The notes: a model not told the origin generated them from the sequence alone. Counted from the stretch's first letter, positions 13,201 through 28,200 are shown. The stretch: 64,000 bases of DNA from Membranipora membranacea (GCA_914767715.1 OU612075.1:17296001-17360000), one strand, 5' to 3'. Program-made: numbers and translations.

Positions 13201-16200
13201 TGACATATTTTACTAGGATTACCAGGCGCGAGCCGGTATCAGGGAGCTCAACGGCATCGCTCCTCTACTAGAACTCACCGTATCAGAGTATCCCGTTATA
13301 CAGGAGCTTGCTCTAGTCGCGCTCGAGCGAGTAACGCAGGACGCTGAAAACAGGTAACTTTTATAAACACTGTTACTCTAAACGTGACAAAAATAAATTT
13401 TAAATGGTACCTGATTAACAAAACACATAACAATGAATTCGTAGCTTAACGTGTATCTGATGCTGTTGAAAGTTAGATGATACTTATGATTACATTCATT
13501 GTCTTCTTTTCATTGACAGAACTATGTTCCGAGAGATGGATGGTTTGACTAAGATGGTCAGTTTTATCGGTAACCCTGAGTATGCCAGTCTTCATGTCTT
13601 CGCAGTCATTGTTCTATCAAACTGTCTGGAAGATTTGGAAAGTGTTGAGGTGAGATATGCATGCTGTGTTCTTAAAAGAAACTATCTATATGTTATATTT
13701 GTCAAATGAGTTATATACTGACATAGATAGATATCACAGGATTATATTTCATAATGGCATCATATCATTTAGTTTGCTTAGGGGCTGGTCAACAATGAAC
13801 TGAAATTAAGACGTATTTGGGATTGAGGGTTCATTCAAGGAAAATATTTTGTGGTCTGTGGCTTTTGTTTTGGCGTGGATGATACCATGCATTGAATGTC
13901 TGGGTGACAAGATATAAATGATGGGGTACTGCAGTGTCACAAACAAAGAGCGAAGCAGTATTCTCAAGTAATAGCCGAAAAAATTGTTTGTAATGATATC
14001 TGATGGGTTGATATTTCACTACTTAATAGACAATAAAAGAATCTGGAGGTTTGAGTAAGCTAGTGGCGTATATAACAGACATTCCCCCTCCAGAAGATGA
14101 TGGAGCAAAGAAAGGAGGTGGAGGTGGCAAAGAAAAGGGTAAAGGTGGCAAGAGTGGTGAGTGTCCCCTTCTTAGAGACTTCTCTCCTGCGAATTCTTAT
14201 TTCTGTTCAAAAGCTATGGCAGATCGATGTCTCATCAGTTATGTACAGAGTTAGGTGCTGGTACAGACAAGAATACTTGTACTATTTGGCAAAATGGAGA
14301 AAGTCTGTCCATAGCTGTTGGCATAAATTTCAAAACCAATGTGTTTTTGCGCCAATTGCTAATATAAAAGGTTTGCTAACATTTCTCTTCACAGTTGGTT
14401 TTACACATTTATTAGTTGTACGACTCCTGATAAATAACCAAAATATAAGAGCATATATCTATATCCATGTGCCGGACTCTTGTGCAGTCTATACTGATGT
14501 AGAGTGATATATATCATCGAATCCCCTCAAATAAAAAAGCTGCAGCGCTCCAACTGTTATAAGTTTGCTACCATGTAATATAACACATGATAACGTGTTG
14601 TAGTATCACTGAATCCATTTCAACTCTTTTTAATACACTGACACTTATTCTGAGCTTTAGTCCTCAAACTGTTTTGTTGAGTTGCCAATTGGGGATCTAT
14701 TTATACTCACACAAAACAATATGGGAACTGTAGCTAAACTTCACTGTTTCTATCCTAAATTTCACACTGTTCCTTTCTAGGCAAACCAAAATCAGGTAAG
14801 ATTGCGGGTTACGGTTGTGTTGTGTTAGTCTAATAGTCATGCCCAACTAAAGCGCTTATTCCTGATATAATTAACCGTCAAAATATCCTAAATATGATAA
14901 GTTGATACTCGGGTTCTGTCTTAGCTGTTGTAACTCAGAGGTACCTAAATCAGGGACCTTCCCTGTTGGGAGCCAAAAGGTGTTTTTATCTCAACCATCA
15001 GGTGGTTTTGGGCATGATTTTAACTCAGCAAAACACACCGGATGGTCGTGATAACGTGCTCTCGTTATAGGGAAGAAGCATAAATGAGTGGAGATAATTG
15101 TGATACACTGACTTTTTTGTATGGGACAGTTCAGTCATGACACCTCACCCAAACACAAGCTGTCACTAGTTTGTGTGTATCTGAATCCTTACAATGAATA
15201 GTGTTACATTTGCTCATATTGATTGCAGTTGAAATGCTATTACTATTATCGTCCCATCAATTTTGAACTTTTACAAAATTGATTGTGTTTGTTGCCATCA
15301 GGAAAGAAAGGCGAAGGTAAAAATGATAAAACTACTATTCCTGAAGGTTTTTGTGGCTGTTTCTAACCATATTTGTCTTAACAATCTGTCTTACTGCTCT
15401 TATGGATATATTTGCATGGTGCTAGAAAACATTTTAGCTTTGATCACCACTAAGAAGTATTTATGCTCCCGTTCAAATTGTTCAAACCATGTATATCAAT
15501 GCCCTGCTATCTGACTGTGCGCGTGGACTGACTTTCATAAAACCTTGCAGCTGCACATTTGGTTGATGGTGGGCCAGCTCGTTTTATTCACCCAATACTA
15601 ACTATCTTGGATGTCTTTTGGTCGAGTTCAAAATCGGTAACAGTCATGTCAGTTTGCCTAAATAACCATATCGACTGAATTTGGAATGGGTTTGGCGGTG
15701 AGTGTGGCCAGGATGACAGCAATTCTTTTGGGTCATTATTGACCTGTAAAAAAAGAAAATGATCGTATAGTACAAAGTAGATTGATCCATAAAGGGGAAG
15801 TAACTCTGCTAGTTGACGAAATGGATCAGTACAATTTTGGTCAATGCATGATCTAATAATAATACTGTGAAGCGTGCTAGCACAATCATGTCCCCTGCAA
15901 ACGAATTAAACCTGATTTGTAGTTATTGATTTACCTGCTGGTTGTTTGTTTAGACCATTTATTAGATGTTCACATGAGTAGAGCCGGCATGGCTAGCCGT
16001 GTCGGCTCGTCCATGAGACACAACATGTCCTCCATGGGGTCTGTCCTTGGTGGCCACCATGGAGGTCACCTTGAGAGGCATAGAGAGAGTGGTAAGTTTG
16101 GCTTCTCCGATCCTTAGGCTGGTCACGTGGTCCGGAATTGGTATCGGTCTAGTTGTCTTGCATGGCGCACTGTTATCCCTGTACCTTATTGCACTCCTGC

Positions 16201-19200
16201 CATTTGTGAAAAAGGGAGATTAAAGTTAGTTGGCTTGGTTTTGATCAAAACGGAAGTTGAAAAACTGTTGACACAGTTCAAATTACCAAAAAATTATTTT
16301 CTGGATATTCAAATGTTAGAAAACAATGCACACCTACACTAATATATATATTATAATATAGGGAGTGACTCCCGCCTGTCATCATGAGCCATGTAGGTTA
16401 GTGGGCTAATTCTGTACTCATAGTTGGGAAACCTGGTAACCTCAGTTGACCTTGAAACCACAACAAACGATATTTAGATCTATATTATCATTTTGCATGT
16501 TCCCTTACCATCCTGTCCTCTCCTCTACTCTATGTAGCATACTCTCCTATAATTTCACAGCAAATCAATTGTTTTGATGCCTCGTAATCAAGAGCTTTCG
16601 GTGGGTGGTTGATAAGTAAAATGGCGGTCTTTTCATCAAAAAACTTCCAAAATCACTTTTAGATTGCTTCTTGCTGAGCAAGACCTGCCAGAGGCCACTC
16701 TAGTTCTAATTGGTGCAATCCCCACTCCTGCTCCTTTACTGGCACTTTATCCTAGATAATTATTAGACTGCTTTCTTGGCTTTATTTTAGATAAGGGTAA
16801 AGCTAAGGAGGAGACAGAACTAGTCCCGACTCTACCTGATGTAAAACAACACGCTGCTAAGGCTATAGGCAGAGCAGCCCGAAGCAGTAAGTAAACACTT
16901 TGATGTTTGAGCCTAAGTGAAGAGTTATATGCGGTTTATTATTATTTAAATATCCGCAATAACCATTTCCCAGCTCACTTTCAATTGCCGACAGAAAATG
17001 TTGCAACAAATGATTACCAGATAGTCGTCCGTGAAGGCTATCAATCAATCTTAATGGAGGCTGTGAATCTGCATTGACCCAGTCGGTTGACCCCGTCGGT
17101 TGACCCAGTCGGTTGACCCAGTCGGTTGACCCAGTCGGTTGACCCCGTCGGTTGACCCAGTCGGTTGACCCAGTCGGTTGACCCAGTCGGTTGACCCCGT
17201 CGGTTGACCCAGTCGGTTGACCCAGTCGGTTGACCCAGTCGGTTGACCCAGTCGGTTGACCCAGTCGGTTGACCCAGTCGGTTGACCCAGTCGGTTGCGG
17301 TACCCAAATCTGTAAAATGACCAAAATAATGCACAACTGGATCACTCTAGTAGTCCCAGAACTATTTAGTAGTTCTCTTGCTTTTTATCCTTTATATTTT
17401 CTTATCGTATGTAAAGCCACCAACAAGCAACATGACAACTGATACTAAGCTACCAGACTCAGGTTCCAGCACAATATATCTATGTGGTACATGTAAGCAT
17501 CCAGTCAACTGGGAACAAAAGGGAGTGATGTGTGAGGACTGCAGCACTTGGTTTCACATCTGCTGCCAGTACATACACTCTGATGCATACTCACAGCTAG
17601 ACCACTCCAGCGTTATATGGACCTGCTCAGCCTGTAAAAGTGGGAACCTTTCCACAACATCACCAATGCTTCTATTTGACCAACCTGAAGACGACCCGCT
17701 CTCCCAGATGACTGATACAAGTATTGATTCATTGGACTCCCAGTGCAAACCTGTGCACTTCTCCTCACCATCGAAATTCAAACCACCAACTGCTCAGGGA
17801 CGCCCTCTAAGAATCATCAATGTTAATTGCCAATCCATTACCAAGAAGAAAAGTGCATGGATCAACCTACTCGAGACCACAAAACCTGACATCGTGATAG
17901 CCACTGAGACCTGGCTCAATAATACCATAGCTGATTCAGAACTGGAAAGCGACTCATACACAATATACAGAAAGGATAGGACAACTGGGAGTGGAGGAGG
18001 GGTACTAGTTGCCATCAACTCATCGATCACTAGCACCTCTGTGAGTATTAAGACAAAGGCTGAGATACTCTGGGTGAAAGTCAATTGTTTACGCCACCGT
18101 GACATCTATATTGCGGCTTGTTATAGACCCAACATAGCAGACAAAACATTCACTGAGAACCTCAGAGAATCCCTAACCCGGTTATCTAAGAAGAAACGCC
18201 CTAACGCCTATATCATTGCCGGTGACTTCAACCTCCCTGGCTTTGACTGGTCTGATATCTCACTGAAAGGCGGAACTGAATATACCTCCCTCCACCACGA
18301 ATTCAGTGACCTGTTGGATGACTTCGGTCTAACACTGCACATCACTGAACCAACAAGAACCCACTACTCAAAAGACAAAGAAACCACCAAAAACATTCTC
18401 GATCTCATAGCCACCAATATGCCTGAGCAGGTGAACCGAGTAAAGGTGATCCCCGGCATAAGTGACCACGCCATAGCCTACCTTGAGCTGGCCATATCCC
18501 CAGTCAACAAAACTCAACCTCGTCGACGTGTATGGCTGTTCAACAAAGCTGATTGGACAGCTATGTCCGATTATCTTGAACCGAGACTAGGACTGATCGA
18601 AAAGGCTTACATACCATCCCCTGATGACCATTGGCTGCTGATCAAAGATGAGATAACCACAGCAATGGAATACTTTATACCAAGAAGATGTACAAGGAAG
18701 AAGGACTCATGTCTCTGGATCAACAGAGATCTACACAAACTGATCAAGACGAGAAACAGGTTGTACAAGAGATGTAAAAGGAGAGGCACACCACGTCTAG
18801 AACAAAGATATCTTATGTACAAACAACTAGTGAAGACCCAACTCCGCAGACAACACTCAGCCTACGTACACAACTTGTTCACTGACGAAAATAAGACTAA
18901 AGAGGAGCTATCCAAGCGTTTCTGGACCTATGTTAAACATAGAAGGTCGCCAGCTTCAGCCAGCATCGGAGCACTCAAAGATGGTCACCACCTAGTATCA
19001 TCAGCAAAAGAACGCGCAGAGCTGCTAAATACCCAGTTCACGTCTGTATTCTCAACTCCGACAGAGAAAGCTGACTACACCAGTGCCACACTGTCACCAA
19101 AGATGGACGAGATTCGTGTATGTAGAAACGGTGTCCTTAAGCAGCTGAAGGCCCTCAAACCTAATAAAGCTGCTGGCCCCGACGGCATAAGTCCCCGTGT

Positions 19201-22200
19201 CCTTGCTGAGCTTGCAGATGTTCTTGCTGGACCATTAACCAGCTTGTTCCAGAACTCTCTCGACAAAGGAGCTGTACCTGCGGATTGGAAGAGCGCTATT
19301 GTGTGTCCTGTTTTCAAGAAGGGTGAAAGATACCTACCACAGAACTACCGACCAATCAGCCTCACATGTGTTCTCAGTAAGGTGATGGAGCACATCATAA
19401 CCAGCCGCCTCATGAACTTCGCAGAAACTCAAGACCTCTTCTACAAACACCAACACGGCTTCCGTAAAAACAGAAGCTGTGAAAAGCAGCTGATAGAACT
19501 GGTCGCAGACATATCACATAACCTGGATCAAGGCCATGAAACTGAGGCATGCGTCTTAGATTTCAGTAAAGCCTTCAATAAGGTAAATCACCAAAAACTT
19601 CTCACCAAACTGTCAAACCTAGGAGTCTCATTCCAAATAATAGCATGGATTGACGACTTTCTAACTAACCGTGTCCAGAAGGTAGTCGTAGACGGAGAGG
19701 AATCATCTGAAGCAGCTGTTACCTCCGGGGTGCCCCAAGGCTCAGTCCTTGGGCCCTGCTTGTTCCTGTTTTACATCATTGATCTACCAGACAACATAAA
19801 ATCCTGTGTCAGACTGTTTGCAGATGACACGATCATCTATAACAGCTCTGCCAACCACCAAACAATGCAAGACGAGCTGCTAAGTCTCGAGAAATGGGAA
19901 GAGGCCTGGGACATGGAATTCCACCCAGGAAAATGCCAACATATCCTCTTTAGTCGAAAACGCAACCCATCAAACAACACTTACCAACTACATTCAACCA
20001 ACATCATAAGTACAGACTCTATAAAATACTGGGGGGCAACAGTTGACTCCAAGCTAACCTGGAATGACCATGTCTCTAATATAGTGACCAAAGCTAACGC
20101 TACACTTGGTTTCATTCGACGAAATGTACTAACCACTTCCGAGGATGTCAAGTCTACTGCCTACAAGCAACTCGTACGGCCTGTGCTGGAATACGCCTCT
20201 GAGGCATGGGACTCTCTCACACAAACTGCAGAGAAGCAACTGGAAGGTTTGCAAAGGCGTGCATCTCGTCTAATCTGTGGCATCAGACGAACAGATAGGA
20301 AGACTAGCACAACTAACCTCCTCCAAAAGCTCAACCTATGCACTCTATCTCAACGCCGATCTGAAACAAGACTCAAACTGTTTAGCCAATACCATCACTA
20401 CAACCAGTCAACCATGAACAGCCATATGCAGCTTACATCATCAAGCTCAGCACGAAAGCACCAACATCAGTACTACATTCCGCACACTAATACGCTCCAC
20501 TACCAGCGATCATTCTTCATAAAAACTGCAAAAGAATGGAACACGCTACCAATCGACAGCCCGCTGCTTCGTCCATTGGGTGCAACCTAAGTACTAGCTG
20601 TTCATTTGCTTGACCTTGATATTGACCCGGACCGATTAACCGATTAATGGCAAAATGTTTCTTAAGTCCTGATTTCAAAGTCGGCGTTAGAGACGAAGAA
20701 GACTCAAGGTAAAACTCAAGGTAAAACTCGTCATGATCATTTTTGTATAATATCATTATTTTAATAGAAGATAATAAAAAATGAAACATTTGAACATGTG
20801 ATTGATTTTGATTATTTTCCAGCTGAGAATAAGAAGGTTCTACATGAAGCTGAGGTAGAGAAGATGTTTATACACTTATTCAATCATGAAGATGTGAAGG
20901 TACAGGCAGCAGCAACAGAAGCTCTCGGTGTTATGGCTGAGTTTGGTCTGAGTAGGGACTGTATCATCAAGTATGGTGAGTCGGTAGTCAGTAGTCGGTT
21001 GTCCATCCTGATCAAAAATACATACATTTATTGATGGATATATGTCAAAGATTTAATATTTATTTCCAATTGTTTCAGCACTTTAAATTCATTCACAGTT
21101 ATATATTTTGTAGATCATTTATCATAGTGTCAAGATCATCACAGCTGGAAATTCACCTCTTTATTTTGTGTAGTAAGACTTTTCCAGGTTGGGATATTAT
21201 AGATGGATAACACTTTTAGAATAGTCACTACAAAAATTCCACCAAACTTGAATTCAGGTTTATTATGACCAACCAAGACACGGTGCCCTGATTCTAGGTC
21301 ATTTTGGGTTTTGTTTACCATCATATAACTAGGAAGTAGAGTTAAAAATAATTTAATGACAAACTTAATCAATATGCAATAGAGAAAGATAGTGACACAT
21401 GACACGATCTATATTTTATAGAGGGTATGGAGCCACTGGTTAAGATGCTGAAGAAGGAAGATCAGCATGAATTATTAGAAGCTGCTACTTTGGCTCTCGC
21501 TAATCTTACTAATGGAAGCACTAATAATGTCAGGTAGGTTATACATGTAAAAGCAGAAGCATCAGATCAGCGACGAGTTTGATTTGCAGTTCCATAGCCG
21601 ATCAATAATTGTTTGACTCCCAGGTAACATAAAATCTAAAATAATTGCATTACCTGGCTTCAACTCATCAAGAGAACATTTCATAGCTAACCGGTGTTCG
21701 TGTAGGAAATTGTGATCTAGTCGTAGTACTAGTGGTAGTGATACCATCTATGGGTGAAAAGGACAACAGCTACCTTCGATGGAAGTTACTTTGGTCTTTG
21801 CCTTTTGTCCCTTTTGTCTCAGTGTCTGATTTGATTCTGATGTGATGTATTTACAGTGAGATAGTAAACCATGGAGGTATAGAGTCTCTAATAAGCCTGC
21901 TCTCTCATAGTAAGGATACAGTGATCTCTCATACATGTGTTATACTCACTAATATGTCTACAGAAGAGGAAGTGAGAAGTGAGATACAGAGACAGGGAGT
22001 TATCTCAGCCCTCATGTCTCCTCTACAGTCTAAGAACTGTGATGTGCAGGTAATTATCAGGATTTTGCAGGTAGTTATGAGACAAGTTTTTACCCTTAGC
22101 TTGGTAGACTTGGTTCTCTGCAATATCTAGGGGATATGCTATTTCAATACCATAATACTCTATCTTCCACTTAATTCTTCCATTTTAACTGACTTTTAAT

Positions 22201-25200
22201 GCCATTGGAATTATTTTGAATCTTTATGTATTCACCTTGATGACGCAGGCCCGATTGCTGTGGTCTTATTGAGAAATATCATCATCCAGAATACTGAACT
22301 TTTCTTCAGCATGAATTCCATATTATAATGAGACAATCAAATAATTTGCAAAAACTTGATATCCCAAAACTATATCACTGTAATTTCTACCCTCAGGCTA
22401 AATCAGCGATGGCGGTAGCTGCGTTTGTAATAGACGCTGACTGTAGAGCTGAGTTCCGTAATCAGGGAGGATTAGAGCCTCTAGTTAGGATGTTAGACTC
22501 TGCTGATGATGCTGTAAGAAGGAACAGCTCATGGGCTGTGAGCGTGTGCGCTGTGGATGAGCCCACCGCCATGGTTGTTGCTTCTCTTGGGTAGGTTTTA
22601 ACCAATGTTGATTATGTAGACAAAACTTAATATATTATGAACATTTACAGAATGCTCAGTTACAAGGATTCCTTCCCTGTATTGAGTCAGATAGAAAATC
22701 TAAACGGTTATTTCTTTAATTGTCTGAGATTGACGAAATTACAATGACCTACCCTCTCCGGCTTCAGTATCACACTTTGGAGTTGTCTCCTTTATATCAA
22801 TGGGAAGATAACTAACAAATCATAATAATATTCGTAAGCCACACTACGCTTAGCGATGAATTAGTTCATGCTTTGATATTTTCATACAGTGGAATAGAAA
22901 CTTTACAAGCCATACAGCTCTCCAGCACAAGAAGGAATGCTTTTACCGAAGCTGCACTAGATCGTCTACTTAATCACAATCTATCCGCTAAATACGCCCT
23001 TAACGGATACTTAGGTGAGTATAAAATTAAGATATGTTGTATTTTATGAAACAAGAAGAGTAGGACTGATCGTATAAAAGTTGATTACACAAAATGCGGA
23101 TCTCCAATTTGATTTCATGTCTTGTCTAAAAGTATGACCATTAAACTCATGTGGTCTAGAATGAGAATGAGCACTACTGCTGCCACTCAGGCAAATTTGT
23201 GCTCATTAAAATCTGTATATCCCCAAGATAACTATTTGAGGTTTTAAACTCAGAAGTGTCACCAAATGGGCATATAATTTGCACAAACTGATCTTCAAGA
23301 TCAGGGTATGAAATAAACGCACTTACTGATAACGTCATTATTGTCCACTAGTTAGACAGTAACTACGTCACATGTTATGGTAGATAATAAATTCCATACC
23401 CTGATTTTGACGATCAGTTTGCGCAAATTATTTGCCCATTAGGTGACAATGTTGAGATTACAGACTCATATTATTAGTTATGAGCTATACAAACTTCAAT
23501 AAGTACATCTTTGCTTGTGTGGCAGCAGTGGTTTAAATACATGTTTTTATTTACTGTTGTCTGATACATTGTGTCATTTTTTATGTCGATGGTGTCAGGT
23601 GTGGTTTACTCTATATTATCTCACTTACATCAAGCTGACATGCTAGATTGTTAGCTACCAGCGTAAATTTAATAGAATATTTATTTGATGCACCATGGCC
23701 AGAATAGTACCCTTCTATATGTCCCACTATTTCAATCTGTTTTTCCAATCGGTATTTTCATCTTCAAGAAAAGAACCTCTTTTCAATTTTTTTCCCTTGC
23801 CCCTTGAGCCAATATTTATTGCCAACCCCTCCCTGTATTTCCTTTCCTGATACTCAAGTTCCGTTTATTCTGATGATTTCACCTTCCATTCTCGTGCAAG
23901 ACATTCCACAGCCCTCCCTTGTCCTAGACCGGTGTGTAAGATCCTATGTGTGTGAACTGTTTTAGGAAGTTCCAACTTGCTAGGCGATGGATTTTTTGAC
24001 TGCGGTCGCCTAAATCAAGGCACTGCTGTCAAATCCCTCACCAGCCACCTTGAAGAGGATATAAAGTTATTTGAGCATGTGGATGCTGAGCGGGTTCTAA
24101 GATGTAAGGCTAGTGTGATAGCTTGAGTGCTCTTGTTGAAATGGTTGGGTGCGCTTCATTGGCAACCCTCACCAAATCAGCACCAGCTTCGTGTAGTTAG
24201 ATTTCAGTAATTTAAAGGAAACATCAAAATAATCTGTTGCTCAGAACTGGAAAGTATTTGGTACACATAGTAAAACATCTCCAGCTTTCATCAAGCACTT
24301 GATATTTCAATGAGAGCATGACAATAATGAAGTCGGACAAACATTCATTCAAATTATGATGAATTTTTGTCCATCTTATCAGGCAATAATTCCCACCTCA
24401 ATTGAACACAAATTTACTCCAGTTCTGAGAGAAAGGCTGATGTAACTATGCTTACAATAATATACCTCCTCCTAAGTTGCTGTGTGATCCTTCGCTAAAA
24501 CCTCTAAACTTTAACACCTGGTTGACTTCGATATAGCCAACTTATGTGAACTTATCGGCAATGGTAGCGCCCGGCTCTGCTGCCAGGTCTAAGGCTACCT
24601 TCACTTGCTTGCAATTTCAACAGATATGGGGAGTAGAGGAGGCCACCCTCAACCCAAACTAAAGTGTGATCATGCACTGCTGCTTTTCCTTCAAGGAGAC
24701 ATTTAAGTTCCATGTAGTTGCAAGCTATAGCCTTAATGCCGAACCTAACTCTACCTAATAAATAATAAGATCGTCCTCAATCACAAATATCCCCAGTGTG
24801 TTGTGCTACCTACCTTTCAGATTGTATTATGAGAAGTTATATTTATATGACGGTAGAGTTTTTATGTAACTGCATGCTGGAAATGTACATCAACGTTAAC
24901 AGTTACTCAACATCAGATAGTTGTGATCATCAAGGCTTTCACCTGATGGAACCGGCCAGGCTCCAGATACCTCTGGCTCTGTGATTTTGGTTCCTCTGTT
25001 CCATGTCATGTAATGAGCTAGGGAATCTTGCTATTAAACCTTAGTCGTTGTTATGTTTCCTGCATAGGCCTAGCTCAGTTTGCGACAGGAGAATGCTGAT
25101 GCTTACCATTCCTAATTTCACACAGCTGACTTAATATGCCTTTCACCAGCTGCGTGCTTCCTCCTGAATATTTCGTAAAATAGTGATTAGGTTAGGAAAA

Positions 25201-28200
25201 CGAACTCATTTGTCATTTCATCTATATAATATAATGTTTTCAGCCATGAGCAATGTGACTACAGATGGGTTCTTTGACCCCGGAGCCGTTAGACCAGGAC
25301 CTAAGTTCCAACCATTAGAGGCGTTGTGTAAGAAGGAAGTGGACCAGAAGAGGCCGGTCATTCTCATAAACCCAGCACCAGAGTAAGTTATAATCAATCG
25401 TAGAGCAAGACTTGATTTGAGGGCCTTGTAAAACTTGAGGATGTCATACAGGACAGGACATCATTCAGCTTAAACTTGTGCCCAGTTTTATTGCATTTCC
25501 TCATTATCACTGATAGAGCAACCTTGAAGTCCGGGCCAATCAACTTTAATCATAAAGCTTAGTCTTTGATTTTTCGAAATTACTCGAATTAAGGAACTTG
25601 GGAGGAGAAGGAGGCTGAATGAGTAAATTTGGAATTTGGGCCCAAGTATGAAATAGCTCCCTTATGGCGTGCTTGAGGCCCTAACTGAAGATTACAGCCT
25701 AACCTTGCCTTCAAGGTAATGAATGATTAAGCCATTTTAATTATTGGCTGTAAAAGTGGATCTAGTTTTAGTGATCATGTCTCAAGGAATTTTATTTTAT
25801 CATGATGTGTGTTACCTTCGGTTAGGCCTAAAAGAGTACTCCTTACGTAAGTGAAAGGATTTGCATATCACAAAAACTACCCTCGTTTTATAGATAGATG
25901 TATTGAGTATTTAACCACTGACCAATGGGGTTGTGTTTTTTGGAGTCTTTTCCCTTGGCCGTTGACAAGGCCAAGCAATTACTTTTGCAAAAATTGGTAT
26001 CGACAGTAATGAATGAAGATGAAACTTTTTAGTCCTATAATAATATTAAATATATAAGAATCACTTGCGATTTTCTTAACAAAAAGGGTGATACGCTCCC
26101 CTGTTGAACCCACAAACGTTGCAAACGTCAAAACGTCGCAATCTAGGGTTCCACTAACGTCGCAATCCAAAAAACATCGCAACAAAGGGTTTTTAAAACG
26201 TCGCAATTTCTTAAACGTCGCAATAGCTCGAACCCACTAACGTCGCAAATGTTGCAACTCAACAAAAATACGAAGTTGTCTTCTCATTTGATGCAATTTG
26301 GTGATGATGATATGTTGCGAGAAGTAGAAAGGAGCATACAAACTTCAAAACACTGTGGGGAATTGAATATCAACATTATATATTGTGCTATGGATAATTG
26401 TTGAGTATTTTTCAGGTTATTTGAATCATTTTTTTCACTTCCTAGGGTCGTTTGTTGTTACCTTAGAATTCATTAAGTCTGTCATAAAAGGGATGCTAAT
26501 CACTATCTAGCGGATATACTGACATACCAATTTGTGATGTACCTTAATGTTTGATTGAGCCAATGATTGAACTTGTCCAGAGGTATTGACATAGTTGGAT
26601 TGAGTGCTATATTTTTTCCTCTTGCTGACATGGCCTTAATCCATCAAATTGTACAGCCTTCCGATGATGCAACGCTTTGGATTTCCCGGATTAATAAAGT
26701 CAAACTTTTTTATATACCATGTACCATGTAAGCTTGAGCTGTTACATTGTAACGATCAATGATGCTCGGATAAGGAAATAATTTTTTTAATTTTCATTTT
26801 GTTGGGAGTTGTTTCCTCACCATGTAAAATAGAATAACTCATAACATGTTTTCTACATCCCACATATGAAATGAAGTGGTATGGTAGAAAGTTAATCCAT
26901 TCTCCCTGGTTGAACATTAATGAACCTTGATTACAAACAGATGCACATGAATTACCATCTGAGAGCCCTGAGGGTGTTTATTGAGTTAATTTTAGTTTGA
27001 TCAATGGAAACAAAAACCTGTGTTCCTAAACAATACTGTGTGCCATGAGAAGTTTTTGGATTAAATATAATATATGTATATATATATGATATAGGCGCTG
27101 GCTGACCATGTTAGATTTATTTATCACTATGGATAGTAAGTAGGCTATGGCTACAGCAAATCTTCTCAGCTCTTTATTATTTTATTTATTACAATATATA
27201 ATGTTGATATTCAATTCCCCACCGTGTTCTGAAGTTTGTATGCTCCTTTCTACATCTCGCAACATATCATCATCACCAATTTGCATCAAATGGGAAGACA
27301 ACTCGGCATTTTTGTTGAGTTGCGACATTTGCGACGTTAGTGGGTTCGAGCTATTGCGACGTTTAAAAAATTGCGATGTTTGTGGGTTTGTGACGTTTAA
27401 AAAACCCTTCGTTGCGACGTTCTTTGGATTGCGGCGTTAGTGGAACGCTAGATTGTGACGTTTAGACGTTGCGACGTTTGTGGGTTCAACAGCCCCCATT
27501 GGGACCTATAAAAATTCTGAGTAAGTTCAGGGCCCCCTATGAAGAGAGATAACCCCTGACACAACTCCATCTAATGATTCTAAGTTGACGATTTGTTTTG
27601 TAGCCAGAAGCCAATATTAAAATATCATAGCATTATATAACATTGTTTGCTGTGTAAAGTTTTTTTTGGCAATTTTGAAATGAACTTGCAGTACTAATCT
27701 GTAGCGTAACGTAACTTAGCCATGTTTCCAAAACATTGTGTGATTTGAATTTGAATTGTTCGATGAGTGGTTGCAATGCATTGTGTTACAGATAGATTTA
27801 TGAATGGCAACAGTGTTTTCAATTTTTTATCATAACTATAAAACTAGAGTACAACAAATTATTACTTTTTAATCGATGGGTTAGTTTAAACCTCCCATAG
27901 TATACTACGTCTACAAACTCCGCTATAAAACGTTGAATACATTAGTGAGTTATAGGTAACCTACCTAGTAACCATTAATGCTAACACTGGATTAACTGGA
28001 TTATATTTTTACACCTAGCCCGCGCTATGTGACTTATATGGAGCGAGCTGCATCAAAGAAAAATTATGTTTTATCTCAATCAAACATTCGGTAAAGCAAA
28101 TCATATTTTAGTTAATTTCCTCTTTTCTTTTCGCTGTTTCTAATCGTTCAACAATGATTTCTATTTGGTTTTAACTGCCTAGTAATTTACATTTTATTCA

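Noticed and set aside
14097-14507. Alternative 136-codon plus-strand frame
   Set aside because: It overlaps ARMC3 exon 8 in another frame and runs on into the intron without domain or splice logic.
17076-17296. CRISPR-like array
   Set aside because: Units are contiguous with no spacers, in a eukaryotic intron.
16863-17345. Long minus-strand open frames with GSTDWVNRLGQPT repeats
   Set aside because: They come from a stop-free 13-bp minisatellite that is open in several frames; no flanking coding signal.
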